From assembly GCA_014529385.2 (NCBI GenBank), contig CM043966.1:43403537-43467536 (forward strand): DNA of 64,000 nt, written 5' to 3'. Made by a program: the position numbers and the translations under genes. The stretch's first letter is position 1. Every line of letters starts with the position of its first letter. Shown piece by piece: positions 36,229 through 46,506 of this stretch. The notes under the pieces are model-generated. The model saw nothing but the letters and a program-made list of their open reading frames with translations. It was not told the origin of the DNA and ran no database searches. Source of the stretch: Adiantum capillus-veneris (Eukaryota; Streptophyta; Polypodiopsida; Polypodiales; Pteridaceae).

Positions 36229-36833
36229 CACCCCCGTTTGAAGAGAGTTCGACGACCGCGTCGAACGTGGAAAAAGAGTGCTTGGCTATGCATGAGGCCG
36301 TGGGGACAAAGGGGTGCATATAAGTGCAAGTGAAAAAACTGTTCCCAAAATGCAAGTAAATCGGCATGCTTTGTTTTTGTACTTTTGAGAATAAAGTGAG
36401 TGTGTGTATTTTTGGGGTTTTGGCAGAAGGCTGAAAATATGTATGCTTTGAACACCCAAGTAGAATTCCCCGTACTTGAGCGTTCCCCGAATAGGTAACC
36501 CAGTGTGCGCGGAGCCACCTGCTGCGTTGGCCCGCGCGGAGGCTTCTTGAAAGCCGAATCTGAAATAGCGTTCCGTCGCAATGCAGCACTTGCGAGTTGG
36601 TCCCTGTTTGGACGTCGTTTGGAGGGCATAGCTCGGGGCCCTGTGGTCTCTTTGTAGACTTGAATGGGTCTTCAGCTCATCATGGGCCACAAAAGTGGCC
36701 GGGGCGCGACGAACACCGTTGGCTTGGTTCGTCGCGTTTTTGGTGATTCTCTGTTTTTGTTATAAAGAGCCCTGTCTCGCTCGCATCTGCCTTTTTCTCA
36801 TGTAGAGAGCCCTGTCTGGCTCGCATCTTTGCT

Positions 36834-37148
36834 TTTTGTGTTTGGAGGTGCCCGGCTCGGATCGGGGCCGGCACGGGTCACGGGTGACGGCCCGGTGTTC
36901 AGGGAACGCGTCACGGGGACGGAGGGCGTGTGGTTGCTTTCTGGAGCTCTCTTCACCAAGATTTTGACGACCCGGGCCATTGCGGTTGGAGTCGTCGTGA
37001 GGATCGTGCGCGTCGGGCACGTCGGTCTTCAGCTCGTTTCCAGGAGCTCTTTCGCTGAGCTCTGATACCAAGTGTGACGCCCCAGAATGTGGGCGCGTCG
37101 GGGAGGGACCGTTTTCCTTTGCTCTGATACCAAGTGTGACGCCCCGAA
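36834..37148 (-). other. GC-rich leader with two tRNA-iMet-type primer sites, minus strand
   Basis: On the minus strand TGGTATCAGAGC occurs twice, at about 37061-37072 and 37121-37132, each preceded by GGCGTCACACT. Such a layout is the end of an LTR followed by the primer binding site, so the GC-rich sequence to the left looks like the leader of a minus-strand retroelement whose LTR is almost entirely lost. The open frame through it begins MDKFRGVTLG and has no known domain. The leader runs directly into the right arm of the palindrome. Confidence 0.5.
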
Positions 37149-37162
37149 ACTTGTCCACATAT

Positions 37163-37680
37163 TTCGGGATTTACATCTCAAGGCTACTGTCTTCCAAAAG
37201 ATAGACTTCGCCAAGCAAAAACAACAATTTTGTGTGAGATTACCTGAAGAAATGGCCGAGTATGTCAACTCCCAATGGCCTGATTCCATCACGGAATTAA
37301 TCCACCACGCCATGGTTGCTTACCGCATCAATTTCCAGCAAGGGGCTAGACGGAATGTCAAGCCCATGGAAAACAAAGAAAAAAGTGATGCAAAGGGAAA
37401 AACCAATGCCCAAAATTCTTCCCAAGGCAATTCCAATAACAACAACAACAACAATTGGTCCAAGGAGAAAGGAGTTTCCAAAGGTAAAAACAAACTCTCT
37501 CCTAAAGAGCTTGAAGCTTTTTGCAAGGACCATAAGTGTTTTAAGTGTGGGGAGCAAGGACATGGCTATCATTCTTGCCCCAAGAGAAATGTCCGCAGTG
37601 AGACTCCTAGAGATCCACCATTGAAGCTCCAAAAGAGGACGCTCATTGCAAAGGATCACCACTTTCATATGCTTGGGAAT
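37163..37680 (+). pseudogene. gag: gag of A2
   Basis: The frame from 37195 to 37686 is open and contains FCVRLPEEMAEYVNSQ, a seven-asparagine run, and the CCHC knuckle CFKCGEQGHGYHSC. It is better preserved than in A1, where the corresponding part has a frameshift. The 5' part of gag upstream of 37163 is replaced by unrelated GC-rich sequence. An indel just after the knuckle shifts the frame before the protease. Confidence 0.88.
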
Positions 37681-38030
37681 CGGTAAGGGAACATGATGCC
37701 TTCATCTTGTTTGACCTTGGCTCTACTCACAACCTCAGATCAACGGAGTTGGCCACCAAGTTGGGCATTCAAGCTTTTGAGATAGGAGATACTAAACTAC
37801 TGACAGAGCTTTCAAGGGACAACAATCCTCCGTTACTCCCTTGATTGGGAAGTTGAGACTTCATGTCCAAAGCTATGTCGACAAAGAAGGATTTTTCCTC
37901 TCTCCTCTCCAACATGAGGATGCTATCCTAGGGGCATCGTGGTTCAACTGCATGGCTGCCAACAAGAAGTTCCTTGAAAGGAGAATCTACTTCACCTACA
38001 AGGGAAATAGCATGTATATAGATGCTAAAT
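37681..38030 (+). pseudogene. pro: protease of A2, broken
   Basis: The A1 catalytic segment is recognisable in DNA (CTTGTTTGACCTTGGCTCTAC, where A1 has CTTGTTTGACCCTGGCTCTA) but the Pro-Gly has become Leu-Gly and the frame is shifted. About 20 bases are missing near 37795. The end (GKLRLHVQSYVDKEGFFLS and ILGASWF) is open. Confidence 0.75.
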
Positions 38031-39175
38031 GTCTGGTCGTACTATACCACTTGTAAATTCACCGGCTTTTGATAAGTCAATGAAAAGCTCGATTTTTGCG
38101 TACATGATTTTTGTCAAAGAATCCACTAATGATTTATCAAATGAAAATGGTATGAATCAAGAATATTTAGACTTGTCTACTTTTCTAAATGGATTCCAAG
38201 ATGTTTTTATCGATGATATCCCTATGGACTTACCTCCAAAACAAGGGGATGATGACCATCGAATTGAGCTCCTACCAAGAAGCTCACCGCCTAACAAGCC
38301 TCCTTATCAAGTTTCCCAAGCTCAACAAGAGGAGATCATGAGGCAAGTACAAGAATTGGTAGACAAAGGGATGGTGAGGCCTAGCTCCTCTCCCTTTTTT
38401 TCTCTAGTCCTTTTAGTGCAAAAGAAATATGGTACATACCGTATGTGTGTGGACTATCGAGCACCTCTACCTACTTCAGTAGGATTGACCTTAAAAGTGT
38501 CTATCATCAAATAAGAATAGTGGATGAAGATATCCTAAAGACAGCGTTTCATACAACGTTTGGTCTTTATGAATATCTAGTCATGCCTTTTGGCTTGACC
38601 AATGCACCAACCACATTAATTGTTTGATGGAGAATGGAGTAACACCAAATTAGAGAGTTTGCGACTTTAAAGTCAATTTGGGAATCACAAATGTTATAAA
38701 AATTTGACCATATGGACAAATCTCAAACTATTTTTTAAGTCCAAATCCTTCCACAAGGTAGTACTTGAAAATCTCTTTCAATCCATTCTCTCAAACCTTT
38801 GACTAAGATTTAGTCATGTGGTCAAATCTTAAGATCATTTTGAAAGTGGGAATTGGGAAATTCCCAAATTCACTAATACGGTGTTGAGTGTTCTTTGATG
38901 ATATCATCATCTACTCCAAGTCCTTGGATGAACACAAGAAACATCTCTAAGTGATTTTTCAAGCATTGAAGGAGAACAAGCTTCTTCTCAACCAAAAGAA
39001 AAGCAATTTTTTCCTTCAAGAGATTCAATACTTAATTCATATTATCTCTCAAGATGGTATTTGTATGGATCCATCAAAGTTAGAGGTAATAAAAGCCTAA
39101 TTTAAGGAATCTACATGAGCTAAGAAGCTTTATTGGTATGTGTGCATACTATCGATGCTTTATAAAAAAAATTTC
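38031..39175 (+). pseudogene. pol: reverse transcriptase of A2, with deletion and insertion
   Basis: The frame 38029-38514 gives IDDIPMDLPPKQGDDDHRIE and [13 protein letters not shown], then [12 protein letters not shown], where the CGA that is TGA in A1 is kept. About 75 bases that code the block after VDYRALN are deleted; the junction is at GAGCAC/CTCTACC. The frame continues to [16 protein letters not shown], is interrupted by a 246-bp insertion at 38640, and resumes with FFDDIIIYSKSLDEH. Confidence 0.88.
38640..38885. mobile_element. MITE-like insertion, 246 bp, in A2 reverse transcriptase
   Basis: The insert replaces about 30 bases present in A1. Its ends are imperfect inverted repeats (AACACCAAATTAGAGAGTTT at the start; reverse complement of the end reads AACACCGTATTAGTGAATTT), and inner parts also pair (TTTGACCATATGGACAAAT with ATTTAGTCATGTGGTCAAAT). 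No coding capacity. A target duplication is not clear. Confidence 0.55.
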
Positions 39176-39790
39176 TCAAGCTCAAAGAGAAAATTACCTC
39201 TCAACTAGTCCTCATGCTTCCGAATCTCTCAAAGCCATTTGAGGTCCAATGTGATGCTTGTGATGATTGCCTTGGAGCAGTCTTGCTTCAAGAAGGGCAC
39301 GCCATAGCATATGAGAGCCGAAGGCTCAATACGGATGAATGGGTCTTTGGCATTTATGAGAGAGCTTTTAGCTGTTCTACATGCCCTAGACACATGGAAG
39401 CACTACTTATTGGAGACTCCATTCATTTACAAATAGACCACCAAAGTCTCAAGTACTTCATGACGCAAACCAAGCTTTTCGACAAACAAATGATGTGGGC
39501 AAATTTTCTTTCGCAATTTTATTTTCATATTGCTCACATTGCTGGTAAGCACAATCAAGTGGCCGATGCACTTTCACGACGACCAAAAGTCAATGTGGTG
39601 TCTATAGCAACTCACAATGATCTATCTTCTATGATAGATGAGTATGCTACTGACCCTGATTTTAAAGATGTAATGTCAGCCCTTGCTTTGGGGAAGAAAG
39701 AGGAACCATTCACCTTGCAGGATGGTTATCTTCTCCATGGCAATAGGCTATGTGTTACCCACTCCCTTCAAGAGAAAGTCATGTATGGAT
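39176..39790 (+). pseudogene. pol: RNase H of A2
   Basis: The frame from 39214 reads PFEVQCDACDDCLGAVLLQ, LQIDHQSLKYFMTQTKL, KHNQVADALSRRP, then runs on without the 4-base deletion seen in A1. A deletion of roughly 80 bases lies at the start of the domain near 39180, and the LDTWKHYLL block is in a shifted frame. Confidence 0.88.
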
Positions 39791-40820
39791 CACATGCTCC
39801 TCCCTATGCGGGGCATAGAGGCATTTGACCTACTCTTTGATGATTAGAGAACCATGAAAGTGGACATACAAGAGCATGTTTCAAAATGCTGTGGTATGCC
39901 AAAAGACTAAGTATGATAGAGGGAAGAAACGTGGATTACTCCAGCCATTGCCAATCCCTAATTCACCATGGGAGAGTATATCCATGGATTTTATCTTTGA
40001 ATTACCCAAGTCTATCCATGGGAATACAAGAATATGGACAATACTCGACAGGTTTAGCAAGCAAGCACACTTTATTCCTGTAAAAAAAACTATTAAGGCA
40101 CAACAAATGGCAACCACCTTCATATATCAGATTTTCAAACACCATGGATTACCACCATCCATCGTGTCAGATAGAGATCCTAGAATGACCAATAATTTTT
40201 GGAAAGGTCTCTTTGAAAATCTAGGTACCAAATTGAATTTTTCTTCGGCCTATCACCCACAAATGGATGGCCAAAGTGAGATAGCCAATCTTATGATACG
40301 AAATCTACTAAAGACTTATGTTACAGAAGTAAATCAATGATCACAATGGAAGAAGTACTTGCCCCTTGTAGAGTATACGTACAATAATACTGTCCATACT
40401 GCTACAGAAAAAACACCTTTGGAGATCATAGAGGGATGACCTAACAGTCCCTTGCTACTTAAAGTACATGAGAAGATCTTCGTTGCTGATGAGTATAGCC
40501 GTGACCTATAAGAATCTTTTCAAAAGGTTAAGGGGGCTATATCCATCATTCAACAAAGGCAAAAATTGGGTCTTACTTAAGTTTCCCAAGGCTCGATTGG
40601 GGCGAATGACGGGCAAAAATCCTACATGCTAAATTAGCAAATAGATACTATGGTCCTTTTCAAATCTTGAAGCAAATCAATGACATGGCTTATCAACTCA
40701 AGTTGCCCAACCATTGGCTCATACACAATGCTTTTCATGTGAGCCTATTAAGCCCTACAAAGAAGAGCCACCAAGAAAACCAATAATTGAAGACCTCTAG
40801 AAATAAAAGACCAAGAAGAG
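39791..40820 (+). pseudogene. pol: integrase of A2
   Basis: HAPPYAGHRGI is followed by an 18-base deletion with a stop, then CQKTKYDRGKK, the core SMDFIFELPKS, VSDRDPRMTNNFW and HPQMDGQSEIAN, so all three catalytic residues are intact here. Stops and small deletions follow (TGA at 40338-40340, and a loss around 40565 and 40625). The end, EDL followed by TAG and the sequence to 40820, is where copia II inserted. Confidence 0.9.
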
Positions 40821-41014
40821 TGAAGGAGTACGAGCAGAAGTGCGACGCGAGAGAGAGAGTGCAAGAAGAAGAGCACGACGATATGGTGAACTCGCTCTAC
40901 TGTAATGTGTAGAGCATAGTGAGTTCTTATTAGGTTTTAACAAAAGAATATGTGTACATAACTGGCGGCCCGGCCACTTCCCTGGGCGACCACATTGGGC
41001 TTTATACCCCAACA
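40821..41014 (-). repeat. 3' LTR of copia II, 194 bp
   Basis: On the minus strand it runs TGTTGGGGTATAAAGCCC ... GTACTCCTTCA. A polypurine tract (AAGTGGGAGGT on the minus strand) adjoins it at 41015-41025. Confidence 0.95.
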
Positions 41015-41103
41015 ACCTCCCACTTAAAGTCCAATGTGGTACTTTAAGTGTGAGAGAAGCTACTATACAAGCTAATATACAAGAGAAGTAGAGAAGTGAT
41101 GTA

Positions 41104-42258
41104 CTACCCTACACCTAACTGCTTGCGAAAATGCGCAAAGCTCTCTGAGGGAAGTCCTTTTGTAAGTAGATCAGCAGGATTTTCTGTGGTGTGAACTTTG
41201 ACAAGCTGAAGTTGCTTATCCTCGAGCATTTCCTTGATGAAATGATACTTCACATCCACATGCTTTGTCTTTGAGTGATAAACTGGAGTGCGAGCCATTG
41301 TATAGCACTTTGACTATCACAATATAACACAGGCATCTCTTCTTTGATTACCAAATCTGTTACTAGTCGATTAAGCCAAATTGATTCTTTGCATGCCTCT
41401 CATGCTGCAACATATTCAGCCTCTGTAGTAGACTGAGTAACACAATCTTGTAATCTAGAACGCCATGATACTGCTCCACCAGCCAATGTAAAGACATACC
41501 CTGATGTAGACCTTTGGTTGTCTAAGTCACCTGCATAATCTGAGTCTGTAAAACCCTTTAGACTCCCATAGCATATACGCATACTCTTTGTAGCTTTCAG
41601 GTATCTCAATATTCCTTTCACTGCCTCCCAATGTTTCTTGCCTGGGTTTGACATGTATCGACTTACTACTCCCACTGCAAATGCAATGTCTGGGCGAGTA
41701 GCAATCATTGCATACATCAAACTACCCACTGCAGATGCATATGGAATCTTATCCATTTCAGCCTGTTCTTCCTCAGACACAGGACAATCTTGTTTGCTAA
41801 GTTTCACATATGGTGGCAATGGAACACTCAATGCCTTTCCCTTCTCCATATTGAAACGTTGCAAAACCTTGTCAATATACTTTGTTTGAGATAACCAAAT
41901 CAACTTCTTTGATCTGTCTCTCTCAATGCGCATACCAAGTATATGACTTGCCTCACCCATGTCTTTCATGTCAAACGATTTTTCCATCTTTGACTTCAAA
42001 GCTGAAATTTCTTCCAAGTGCTTGCCAGCAATCAACATGTCATCCACATACAAAATAAGGATCAGCCAACTACCATCCTTAGCCTTCTTTGTATATAGAC
42101 AGTGATCGAACTCACTACGTTTGTAGCCTTGAGAAAGCATAAACTTGTGGAATTTATGGTACCATGCCCTCGGTGATTGTTTTAAGCCTTAAAGACTCTT
42201 TAACAACTGGCATACCCAATCTTCCTTGCCTTTCTCAACAAACCCTTCTGGCTGCTGC
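41104..42258 (-). pseudogene. pol: reverse transcriptase (second half) and RNase H of copia II
   Basis: On the minus strand: MQQPEGFVEKGKEDWVCQL, a TAA in KSL-GLKQSPRAWYHK at about 42190, then LYVDDMLIAGKHLEEI with the catalytic pair intact, SHILGMRIERD, and RNase H blocks TDSDYAGDLDNQRSTSGYV, STTEAEYVAA, a TGA at about 41400, DSQSAIQW, and the tail VKVHTTENPADLLTKGLPS. A one-base frameshift lies near 41298. The protein ends LGVG with TAG just inside the polypurine tract. Confidence 0.95.
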
Positions 42259-43118
42259 ATTTAAATTTCCACATCTAAATCACCATGCAAGAACGCTGTC
42301 TTGACATCCATTTGGTGCAACACCAAATCTAATATGGCAACCAATGCAAGAAAGCATCTCAATGTAGTCATCTTGACCACCGGAGAGAAGACTTCATCAA
42401 AGTCAATGCCTTGTTCTTGCTTAAAGCCCCTGGCAACAAGCCTTGCTTTGTACTTTGGCTGACTATCATGAGCGGTGATCTTATACCTGTAAACCCATTT
42501 ACAAGGTAGAGCCTTTTTGCCCCGTGGTAATTTAACTAGCTTCCATGTCTGGTTTTTATGCAGAGCTGTCATCTCTGACTGCATGGCCAATTGCCAATTC
42601 CCGGAGTCCTTCATTTGCACTATTCCCTTGTAACATGAAGGCTCATTGCAATCAGTCAACATGACATAGTTCATAGATGGAACAAACCTATCAGGAGGTC
42701 GCGTGACACGTCCAGATTTACGCACAATAGGTGTCTCAGGCTCAGCCACAACCTGTGGTTCCACTCTATCCTGTCCTTGCTCCTCTTGAGCCCTTACATT
42801 TTGTCTTGCACGTGCAGGTCCATCTTCTTGGAAGACAACTCTTCTAATCTCCTCAACCCTCTCTGGTTTAGAATGATATTTGGATTCATTAAAGTGAACA
42901 TCATTGCTGCGTACAACCTTTCTGGATTTGGGATCCCAAAGTCTGTACCCCATCTCACCAGAATTACCATAGCCTAGAAAGATGCACTTTCTACTCTTTG
43001 GCTCAAGTTTGTTCCTAAATTCCTTTGGAACGTGAGTATATGCCTCACAACCAAAGACTCTGAGATGCTTGTATGAGGGCACCTTGCCTGACCATACCAT
43101 CTCTGGCACTGAATCCTT
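42259..43118 (-). pseudogene. pol: integrase C-terminus and reverse transcriptase (first half) of copia II
   Basis: Open on the minus strand for 282 codons between two stops: HLRVFGCEAYTHVP, KCIFLGYGNSGEMGYRLW, the linker with GRVTRPPDRF, then RT blocks NQTWKLVKLPRGKKAL, KYKARLVARGFKQEQGID, FSPVVKMTTLR and HQMDVKTAFLHGDL. The TAA at 42258-42260 stands where a Tyr codon is expected (DVEI-MQQPEG). Confidence 0.95.
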
Positions 43119-44474
43119 CTACAAAACCTTGCTAGGAGATCTATTTACAAGATGAACAGCTGTTGATACAGCTTCAGCCCAAAACCCATTTCGCAGCTGT
43201 GCATTAGACAACATACTTATGACCTTCTCTTGTATGGTCCTATTCATCCTCTCAGCAACACCATTTTGAGGAGGATTGTAAGGAGCAGTAAGTTCACGTT
43301 TTATACCTTTTGACTCACAAAAGTCCTGAAAGGCCTTTGAAACATACTCTCCACCATTGTCAGTGCGTAAGCATTTAAGCTTCTTGCCACTCTGATTCTC
43401 CACAAGTGTCACAAACGTTTTGAAAACACTAAACGCTTCATCCTTGTGCTTGAGAAAGTAAACCCATACTTTCCTCGAGTAATCATCTATAAATGTCATA
43501 AAGTAAGAAGCTCCCCCTAGAGATAGGTTAGGCATAGGTCCACACAAATCACTATGAACAAGTGCCAACTGTGTATCTCTTCTACTGCTTCTATGCTTAT
43601 GTGGCTGCTGTGTTTGCTTACCATACAGACAATGTTCACAGAATTCAAAATCATTAAATGAAAAGCCAGGCAAATAACCAGAACGAGACAAGATTTCCAT
43701 TCCCTTCTTGGACATATGTCCTAACCGGCTATGCCACAAAGAAACGTTCGGCTGCTCGGTTACATTGATTACATTTTTAGAGACATTTGATACATAAATC
43801 ATGTAAAGTCCTCCAGACTTTACTCCATGTGCTACTGTCATAGAACCCTTGGATATCTTCCACATGTTCTGTCCAAAAGTGGTGACGTAGCCAGCATCAT
43901 CAAGTAAACCTGTGCTGATCAAGATCTTTGTAATTGCGGGAACATGTCTCACATTCTTCAGCGTGAAAGAAGAGCCATTCTGAAACTTCAATTGTACATC
44001 TCCAACACCTAAGATCTCACATGTCTGCCCATTGCCTAGCCGAACATGATCTTTAGTGGTCACATAAGAGGTAAACCACTCCTTGTTTGGAGACACATGA
44101 AGTGATGCCCCTGAGTCTATAATCCAGTCACTCAGTGCATTTCCATCAGATGCTGTAAGAAGAGCTGAGTCCATTGCATTCTTCAAGAAGTAGATGTCTC
44201 GTGACACTAGACTGTCATCCTCTGCAACAGTTTTTGTCACATTTATTTCTTGAATCTTTACTGAGGACTTGTTCTTCTCACCATGGTCTTCAGCTTTCTC
44301 TTTGCCTTTTTCTGCTTTCCATTCTCTGCAGTCTCTTTTCATGTGACCCTTCTTGCCACAATGGTAGCATTCTATGTCACTCTTGCCTTTAGCACTGCGG
44401 GACTTGCTACGAGACCGATTCCTCTTTCCACCTTTGTACTTTTCTTTGGTCCTTCCCCTGACAACTAAGGCTGT
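43119..44474 (-). pseudogene. pol: nucleocapsid knuckle, protease and integrase core of copia II
   Basis: After the gag stop the same frame continues: a basic region, the CCHC knuckle CYHCGKKGHMKRDC, protease WIIDSGASLHVSPNKEW, then integrase LWHSRLGHMSKKG ... CEHCLYGKQ, LVHSDLCGPMPNL, LRTDNGGEYVSKAF and YNPPQNGVAERMNR. The zinc and D,D,E residues are intact. A TAG at about 43119 ends the frame at SPSKVL. The order protease-integrase-RT identifies copia. Confidence 0.95.
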
Positions 44475-45071
44475 TCATTTGCCTTTGTCCATTGTCTTTC
44501 TATTGGTTTCTTCAGTAAGCAGACTTCCTTCTACACCTGCTACGTTCAAACCATCTGGAGGTGCAGAATTACTCAAAGATGTGCGAAAAGTGTCCCAACT
44601 TTCTGGCAATGTGATCAACAGGAACATAGCTCTAACAGGTTCATCAAACTTGACACCTTGAGCTGACAAGTGACTGTAGATTGTGTTGAATTCATTCAGA
44701 TGATTGGACATAGGTGTCCCTTCTTTCATCTTCAAGTCAACAAGCTTCTTAAGCCAGTATACCTGTGAAGCTGCACTCTGCTTCTCATAAAGATCACTCA
44801 GCTTTAACCATGCTTGATAAGCCGACATCTCGTCTGCTACATTGAAGTAAACGCTTTCTGCCAAAGTCACCATAATGGTAGAAAGTGCCAATTCATCCAT
44901 TTCGCTCCATTCATCTTCGTCCATATCTTCTGGTTTTATCCCCTTGAGCTTTATAGGTTTTATCTGCTTCTTTTGTACCAACATGTGCCAAATATGCTTC
45001 TTCCACAATGGGAAATTGGTTCCATCAACCTTCTTGATATTGTAAAGAGCAGTGTCCTGTGATCCAGCCAT
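44475..45071 (-). CDS. gag: Gag of copia II (retrotransposon gag, UBN2-type)
   Basis: Gag forms the virus-like particle. The ATG at 45071 opens MAGSQDTALYNIKKVDGTNF, followed by PLWKKHIWHMLVQKK, YQAWLKLSDLYEKQS, LVDLKMKEGTPMSNHLNEF and LLITLPESWDTFRTSL, the usual copia gag pattern. The frame is uninterrupted for 198 codons until a TGA at the join to the knuckle region; the reading frame beyond is the same, so the stop is probably a mutation rather than a natural end. A leader of about 1060 bases separates it from the primer site. Confidence 0.9.
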   Translation of the reverse strand: MAGSQDTALYNIKKVDGTNFPLWKKHIWHMLVQKKQIKPIKLKGIKPEDMDEDEWSEMDELALSTIMVTLAESVYFNVADEMSAYQAWLKLSDLYEKQSAASQVYWLKKLVDLKMKEGTPMSNHLNEFNTIYSHLSAQGVKFDEPVRAMFLLITLPESWDTFRTSLSNSAPPDGLNVAGVEGSLLTEETNRKTMDKGK

Positions 45072-46116
45072 AGCTACGCTTCACAATGGTTTACTTTCCT
45101 AGGAAAAATTCGGCAGAGTTTCCCCTGTAAACTGACCTCTGAACCAATATCAACCTGTCAAATGAACCAAGAAAGCTTTAGATTCTGCATAAATTTCGAC
45201 AGAGTCTCCTTTGTAAAATGGCTCTGGTGTACTAAAAAACAGACCAAAAAACAGCTCAAAAAACCACTGTCTCTCTAACACTGTAAGCTGTGGGTAAACC
45301 TGTCTTGCACCTGTACTATCTCTGACTGTCCTGTCACTGTCCTGTAAGCATAGACTGCGACAATGCCTCAACGGCAGTATGCAATCCAAACTGTCTAACT
45401 CACAGTCAATACATCCTAGCTGCCTATCTAAGGGTGCTCGAGGGATCGCTCCAAGACCTGTATCACCGAAAGGATCTCAACATTCGAGAATCCCCCAGCT
45501 CAATAAAACCTCACTCGACCCTCAACAAAGGCTGCAGTAAATCTGACAGTACATAGACTTCCCACAAAGTCATACATCCACAAATTTCCCACTGTATGCT
45601 GTAACTGCTGCGGCGGTTGTTTGCTGCGTGACTCACAGCCAGCAAACCCTCAACAAACATACATCATCTCTGACAATACATACCATGTGGAAGTACCTGC
45701 AATGTCAGGATGAAATCTGAAATATCAAGCAGCAAACACAAGCTACCTGATGAACTAGTGGATGTTGCCTACAGTCTGTGTGTAGATGCGCCCGTGTCGT
45801 ATGTGACACACCTCCAAGAACTGTGAGCCGTCCTTCGATGTGTAGACAACCACAAATCAACACTCTAGGAGTGTCGATATCCTCAGCACCTGCAGTCGTA
45901 GGCTGAAAACCCCAAATTTGCAGAGTCAAAAATGGCCTGCGTAGAACTTTGTCGAAGCTGAACGGTGACCGAGATGACCTCAGAATGAAATTCTAAGCAC
46001 ACCAAGCCCTACGGAAATTCCCACAAGATTGAGGCCATGTCTTTGCCTGTCGAATTTCACTCCAATCTGAGCTGGTGACTCTAGCTTCCTGCAGTGTTGC
46101 CCCTAGCCTCGATCTG
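45072..46116 (-). other. 5' leader of copia II
   Basis: Sequence between the primer binding site and the gag ATG, longer than I expect for a copia leader. Only short frames are present and no domain is recognised. Its length and cysteine-codon-like CTGT repeats are unexplained. Confidence 0.6.
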
Positions 46117-46129
46117 AGCTCTGATACCA
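46117..46129 (-). other. primer binding site of copia II (tRNA-iMet)
   Basis: TGGTATCAGAGCTC on the minus strand begins two bases inside the LTR end, matching the plant tRNA-iMet 3' end. Confidence 0.92.
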
Positions 46130-46131
46130 GT

Positions 46132-46323
46132 TGAAGGAGTACAAGCAGAAGTGCGACGCGAGAGAGAGTGCAAGAAGAAGAGCACGACGATATGGTGAAC
46201 TCGCTCTACTGTAATGTGTAGAGCATAGTGAGTTCTTATTAGGTTTTAACAAAAGAATATGTGTACATACCTAGTGGCCCGCCCACTTACCTGAGAGACC
46301 ACATTGGGCTTTATACCCCAACA
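46132..46323 (-). repeat. 5' LTR of copia II, 192 bp
   Basis: Same sequence as the partner LTR apart from about eight substitutions, clustered in the segment near 46266-46305, and a 2-base GA difference. Confidence 0.95.
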
Positions 46324-46506
46324 AAGAGGTGCTACAACCCAAAGCTATCCTTCAGCATGAAGACAAGGTACTACAGCATGGTAAGATTATGCAACGGTAA
46401 CTTATTAAGTTCAAAATTTATCCTTTTGAAGATGCTAGATGGATGCAAGGAATACAGCTTAAGGATAGTATGAACCTTGTCAATGCTTACAATGTTGCAC
46501 TAGAGT
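46324..46506 (+). pseudogene. pol: chromodomain end of A2 integrase
   Basis: Directly after the second AAGAG, the frame reads VLQPKAILQHEDKVLQHGK, a TAA, LIKFKIYPFEDARWMQGIQ and ends near 46506. The Glu in PFED is the codon that became a stop in A1. This proves that copia II split a single A2 integrase gene. Confidence 0.9.

Larger units (their letters stand above)
34835..36833. repeat. near-perfect 2-kb GC-rich palindrome (inverted repeat, no spacer)
   Basis: The centre is GTCCCGGGAC at 35891-35900. The left arm 34835-35895 and right arm 35896-36833 are reverse complements with only a few base differences seen by eye (for example at the GGGTTTTCAA/GGGTGTTCAA site). The left arm is about 123 bases longer because it carries more copies of a 78-bp unit next to the centre (unit starts 35724, 35802, 35880). 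Both arms start with two copies of GCGAGCCAGACAGGGCTC. Open frames inside come from GC-rich sequence and mirror each other; I do not call genes. Confidence 0.95.
40821..46323 (-). mobile_element. complete Ty1/copia element II nested in A2, minus strand
   Basis: Two LTRs (40821-41014 and 46132-46323) flank one copia reading: gag, CCHC, protease, integrase, reverse transcriptase, RNase H. The 5-bp target duplication AAGAG is perfect on both sides and removing the element restores the A1 sequence GAAGAGGTGCTACAAC. By eye the LTRs differ at about eight positions plus a 2-base indel. The pol frame carries five stops and one small frameshift. Confidence 0.97.

Noticed and set aside
34842-36690. Many open frames of 90-180 codons inside the palindrome
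   Set aside because: They appear in mirrored pairs, are GC-rich and overlap on both strands; none shows a domain, so lack of stops by chance is the simpler reading.
43119-45071. Functional, active copia II
   Set aside because: Five in-frame stops and a frameshift in the pol reading make it inactive, although the LTRs and gag are well preserved.
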